A stretch of DNA of 64,000 nt from Trichomonas vaginalis G3 (taxonomy: Eukaryota > Parabasalia > Trichomonadida > Trichomonadidae), in assembly GCF_026262505.1 (NCBI RefSeq), contig NC_067207.1, forward strand, positions 3,418,252-3,482,251, in the 5' to 3' direction. The translations under genes were made by a program, and so were the position numbers. Positions 61,109-64,000 of the stretch are shown here, piece after piece; the first letter of the stretch is position 1, and every line of letters starts with the position of its first letter. The notes under the pieces are model-generated. The model ran no database searches. It was not told the DNA's origin and worked only from the letters and a program-made list of their open reading frames with translations.

Positions 61109-64000
61109 TATATGTGGACGGGTTGTGTGACTTTTTTTGTAAACGTAAGAATTCATACAATATAGAACGATTTTGTATCATTTATTTTAACATATGAAGT
61201 AAAAAATGTATGATTCTTACGGTTTTTATTCTTACGTTTTTGAATAAATCAAGATTTAAAAAATTTTCAAAATTGTAAGACATTTACACTCAGCCCAAAC
61301 ATAGTGGAATTAAAAAAATTGTTTAAATCATGAATGAAATCAATGGAGTCATAATCAAAGACCTCATAAACGAGAAAAAAAATTGAAACTAATGATTATT
61401 TGAATTTATGAAATCAATTATTTGATTCATTCTTTCTTCAATCTCTTCTATTCTTTTGTTAAATCATCTATTTTCATTAATGAGGTGATTCTTGATTGAG
61501 GAATAGATTTCAAACTAACCACTCCTTTTATTTTTGAAATTTTGAATCCATCAACTTTAAACATTTAATTTTATTCAATTTACATGTTGTCAATTCTTCA
61601 AATAATTTTTTATTGTTAGCATAATAGTCATTAAATTCTTCAACAGATGAAAAAATTTTTATTTCAGTAATTGTTTAACAACGTTTATTTTTTGTTGAAC
61701 ATTTTCACTTTCATTTATTTCTTCCTCCTCTGTTTCATTTATTTTTAAAATTGGTTCATTTATCATTAAATAAAAATTAGAATATAAGTGATGAAATATA
61801 TTTTTAATTTTAATGAAATAATCAGAAATGGCGGCAGGATTCTTTAAAAAATTATGGGATGGAATTAAGAAAGCTGCGGGTTGGGTTCATCAAAAGATTA
61901 TTAAACCCATTGCAAACTTTTTGGCACCAGTAGCGAAAACGGCAGGAACTATCATAGGTGGAGTATTAGGTGCTAAAGCAGGTAATCCGGCGATGGAGCA
62001 CAAGCAGGTAACGCAGTTGGTGGAATTGCTGAAGGAATACTTAATAAAATAGGAGGTAAATAGTGGAAAAATAAATAAATATTATTTTTATCTTAGTATC
62101 GGTTGTAGTCTTTGATAAACTTTTTCTCCTTTATTTAATATTTCTCTTATTGGGGCAGCTTTTGGTGTTATTGATTCAGCTACGTCACTAATTGCTTCTT
62201 TATTCTTAAATATCCAATTTGCTCCTTTCTTCATTGTTTCCCAAACTTTACTCGCTCCTCTTTTTACTTTATCCCACAGTTTCTTAAATATACCTGCAGC
62301 CGTAGTTGATTATTTCATTAAAATTAAAAATTCATTTTCATATTTTAATTTTGATTTAAATAATAAATGACGACTAACTATTTGGTGCCAAACACCAAAC
62401 CGATTAATGGAAATGTGTTTCATTCATTCGAAAAGATAAATGAAATATTTGCAAAGAATGACGTAGAAGATATTATAGAGAACTTGAAAGTTCATGCTAT
62501 GACTCTGATACTCCATATTTTGATGATAAACAAACTCATTTAAGAATTACAAATCCAGCTCATGATGAACCAAAGGTGACATATATTAAACGCAAAGTTA
62601 AAGCAACTCTAGTTTCAAATAAAGCTTTCACATGTGATGCCGCTTTTAAATGCATGCGTTTATTCGTTGGTTACAAATCATCAAATCAAAGCTTTAAACA
62701 ATTAGAAGTAGAAACCGAAAGAGGTGATGCTGGTTATCTTCAGATGGATTGCGCCCGTGAATCTTTCGCATTTGCAACATATAAACCGAAATCAGAAAGG
62801 AAAGTTAAAAAGTTTGTTCATTCGTTATAAATAATGTTCAAAAATATGATAACTCAGTATGTGGTAAATATATTGATCCTTCAGAAGTTTTCAAGAAAGC
62901 AAATGAAGAAGTTGATGTCACTTTTGATATGATTATTCCGGTAAATGATTTGTTAGCATTTCAGGCGTTCGATGATTATCCTAAATCATTTGGTGATATC
63001 ATTCTTAAATATTATGTTTTCAGGGATACTTTAGTATTTTGTCAGGTTGACCCGTTAAGAGTTGCTGATTTACAAAATTACGTTTATGAAAAGATAACTG
63101 ATGAAAATTATGAAAAGATTATGAATCATGTTTATAAATATGATCGCAAATTCCAACAAATCGGACTTCCTACCAAATTAATTACAAGCTTAGCCGCTAC
63201 ATCTGCTGACGCAACAGTTGATGACGTTATTATTTCATGCACAAAGATGGAAGTTTTAGAGGATAAATGCATTACACAGGATACGGTTTAATTGAAGAAT
63301 CAGTTAAAGCAATACCACGTTTATTTAGTAAGGAAGATCCATTCATGATTCCAGCTCAACATATTGACGTTCGTTCACTAAATGGGGGTTGCATCACTCC
63401 TGAAGGTATTAGCTCAGATTTCTCATACGCTCTTCATAATGTTACAGATGTTGTGTTAACATTTCCGAAAAATGCAATGCAAAGAACAGTTTTAGAAAAT
63501 CCAATGCTTCGAGGTCTTCAGGTCACTATAGATTCCAGAAACTTCCCCGATCAAGCGATGACCACAGTGGGTGACATATTCTTTACACGTATGCTTCAAG
63601 CTTCTGATTTAGATGGAGTGAATGAATGCACGGAAGAATACGAGGACTCATTAACTAGACCATTAAATGCAGATGATGGCACGCCATCAGCTAGAACATG
63701 GAAAGACCAAACTTCATTCTTATGCACTATTCCAGTTCAACGTAATGGAGCGGGTATATTCTTTGATGGATTAGAAACTTTCAACTCACAAGTTACAGTA
63801 CAAGTGAAAGCTTATCCAATCATTCAGGGTGTAAATGACACTTACTGTTCAAAGGTGACAAATCCTCCTCAGGTTTGGTTTACTAGGACTACATATTGGA
63901 CATGGACACCGGATGAAGGTTTGAAATATCATCCAACAGGTACACCACCACAGTATAGAAGTTCATATGATGAAATATTGATGAATAGAAATGTTTAAAA
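61100..64000. mobile_element. Maverick/Polinton-like fossil, left part, running off the window end
   Basis: The element begins at about 61090-61110, where the ankyrin-family gene is cut, and continues past the window. Subterminal inverted copies of an ATTCTTACG block lie within 61140-61250. Parts seen in order are: a minus-strand coiled-coil remnant (about 61385-61765); a small amphipathic protein on the plus strand (about 61828-62052, AAGFFKKLWDGIKKAAGWV); a paralogous small protein on the minus strand (about 62090-62320); and a capsid-type region on the plus strand (about 62366 to the end) with jelly-roll-like composition. Mavericks are abundant in trichomonads. It looks broken, with about two or three breaks in the part seen, and is probably fairly young given its readable sequence. 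The family is inferred from content and host; no polymerase or integrase is in the window. Confidence 0.55.

Noticed and set aside
1-64000. Spliceosomal introns of the trichomonad type
   Set aside because: I saw no GTAYGT ... ACTAACACACAG pair interrupting any gene; neither the two-frame gene nor the TGA gene shows intron borders at its break.

Overview
The window is nuclear DNA of a parabasalid (trichomonad) flagellate, most likely Tritrichomonas foetus or a close relative. The reasons are the strong AT bias, intronless genes with short leaders, and the protein families present: a BspA-like leucine-rich protein, ankyrin proteins with the trichomonad (DUF3447-type) N-terminal region, a Pmp-like beta-helix surface protein, a Maverick/Polinton-like fossil and many small inverted-repeat DNA elements. 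The species is inferred from family content, not from a search.

Layout. 0-9.3 kb holds housekeeping and unknown genes: a gene cut by the window edge, a two-frame gene of unknown function, SNW1/SKIP (splicing), two unknown proteins and a GH47 mannosidase-like ER protein. 9.45-12.85 kb is one DNA element with 19-bp terminal inverted repeats and an 8-bp target duplication. 12.9-16.4 kb is gene-dense: TAF12, a BTB-like protein, a TM2-domain protein and convergent ribosomal stalk genes P2 and P1. 16.7-22.3 kb is accessory DNA: repeat copy A with a nested element, then a tandem duplication studded with near-perfect hairpins. 22.6-34.8 kb carries a BspA-like gene, tRNA-Gly(GCC), an unknown gene, a PP2A B''-type subunit, a coiled-coil protein, an amino-acid permease and a class II ribonucleotide reductase. 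35.1-51.0 kb is mostly mobile DNA: copies B and C of the repeat with four nested insertions, a transposon-interrupted Pmp-like gene, gene relics and one ankyrin gene. 51.1-61.1 kb returns to genes: an ankyrin protein, a membrane protein with an in-frame TGA, an ankyrin relic, PP2A B55, SCAR/WAVE, a tetraspanin and a truncated ankyrin-family gene. From about 61.1 kb to the end is a broken Maverick/Polinton-like fossil.

The most useful signals are three. (1) Three copies of a ~1.04-kb TTAA-flanked repeat, each hit by different later insertions; comparing the copies gives exact boundaries and target duplications (TA, TTAA, 8 bp, 9 bp) for several element families. (2) A recurrent 10-mer, AAAAGTGACA or its complement, 3-16 bases before several start codons, plus a composite TGTCACTTTT / AGACGACAAT motif, which look like core promoter elements. 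(3) An adenosylcobalamin-type ribonucleotide reductase with all key cysteines, in a lineage usually described as relying on deoxynucleoside salvage.

Many nominal open frames begin at TTG; starts given here are ATG codons chosen from the sequence.
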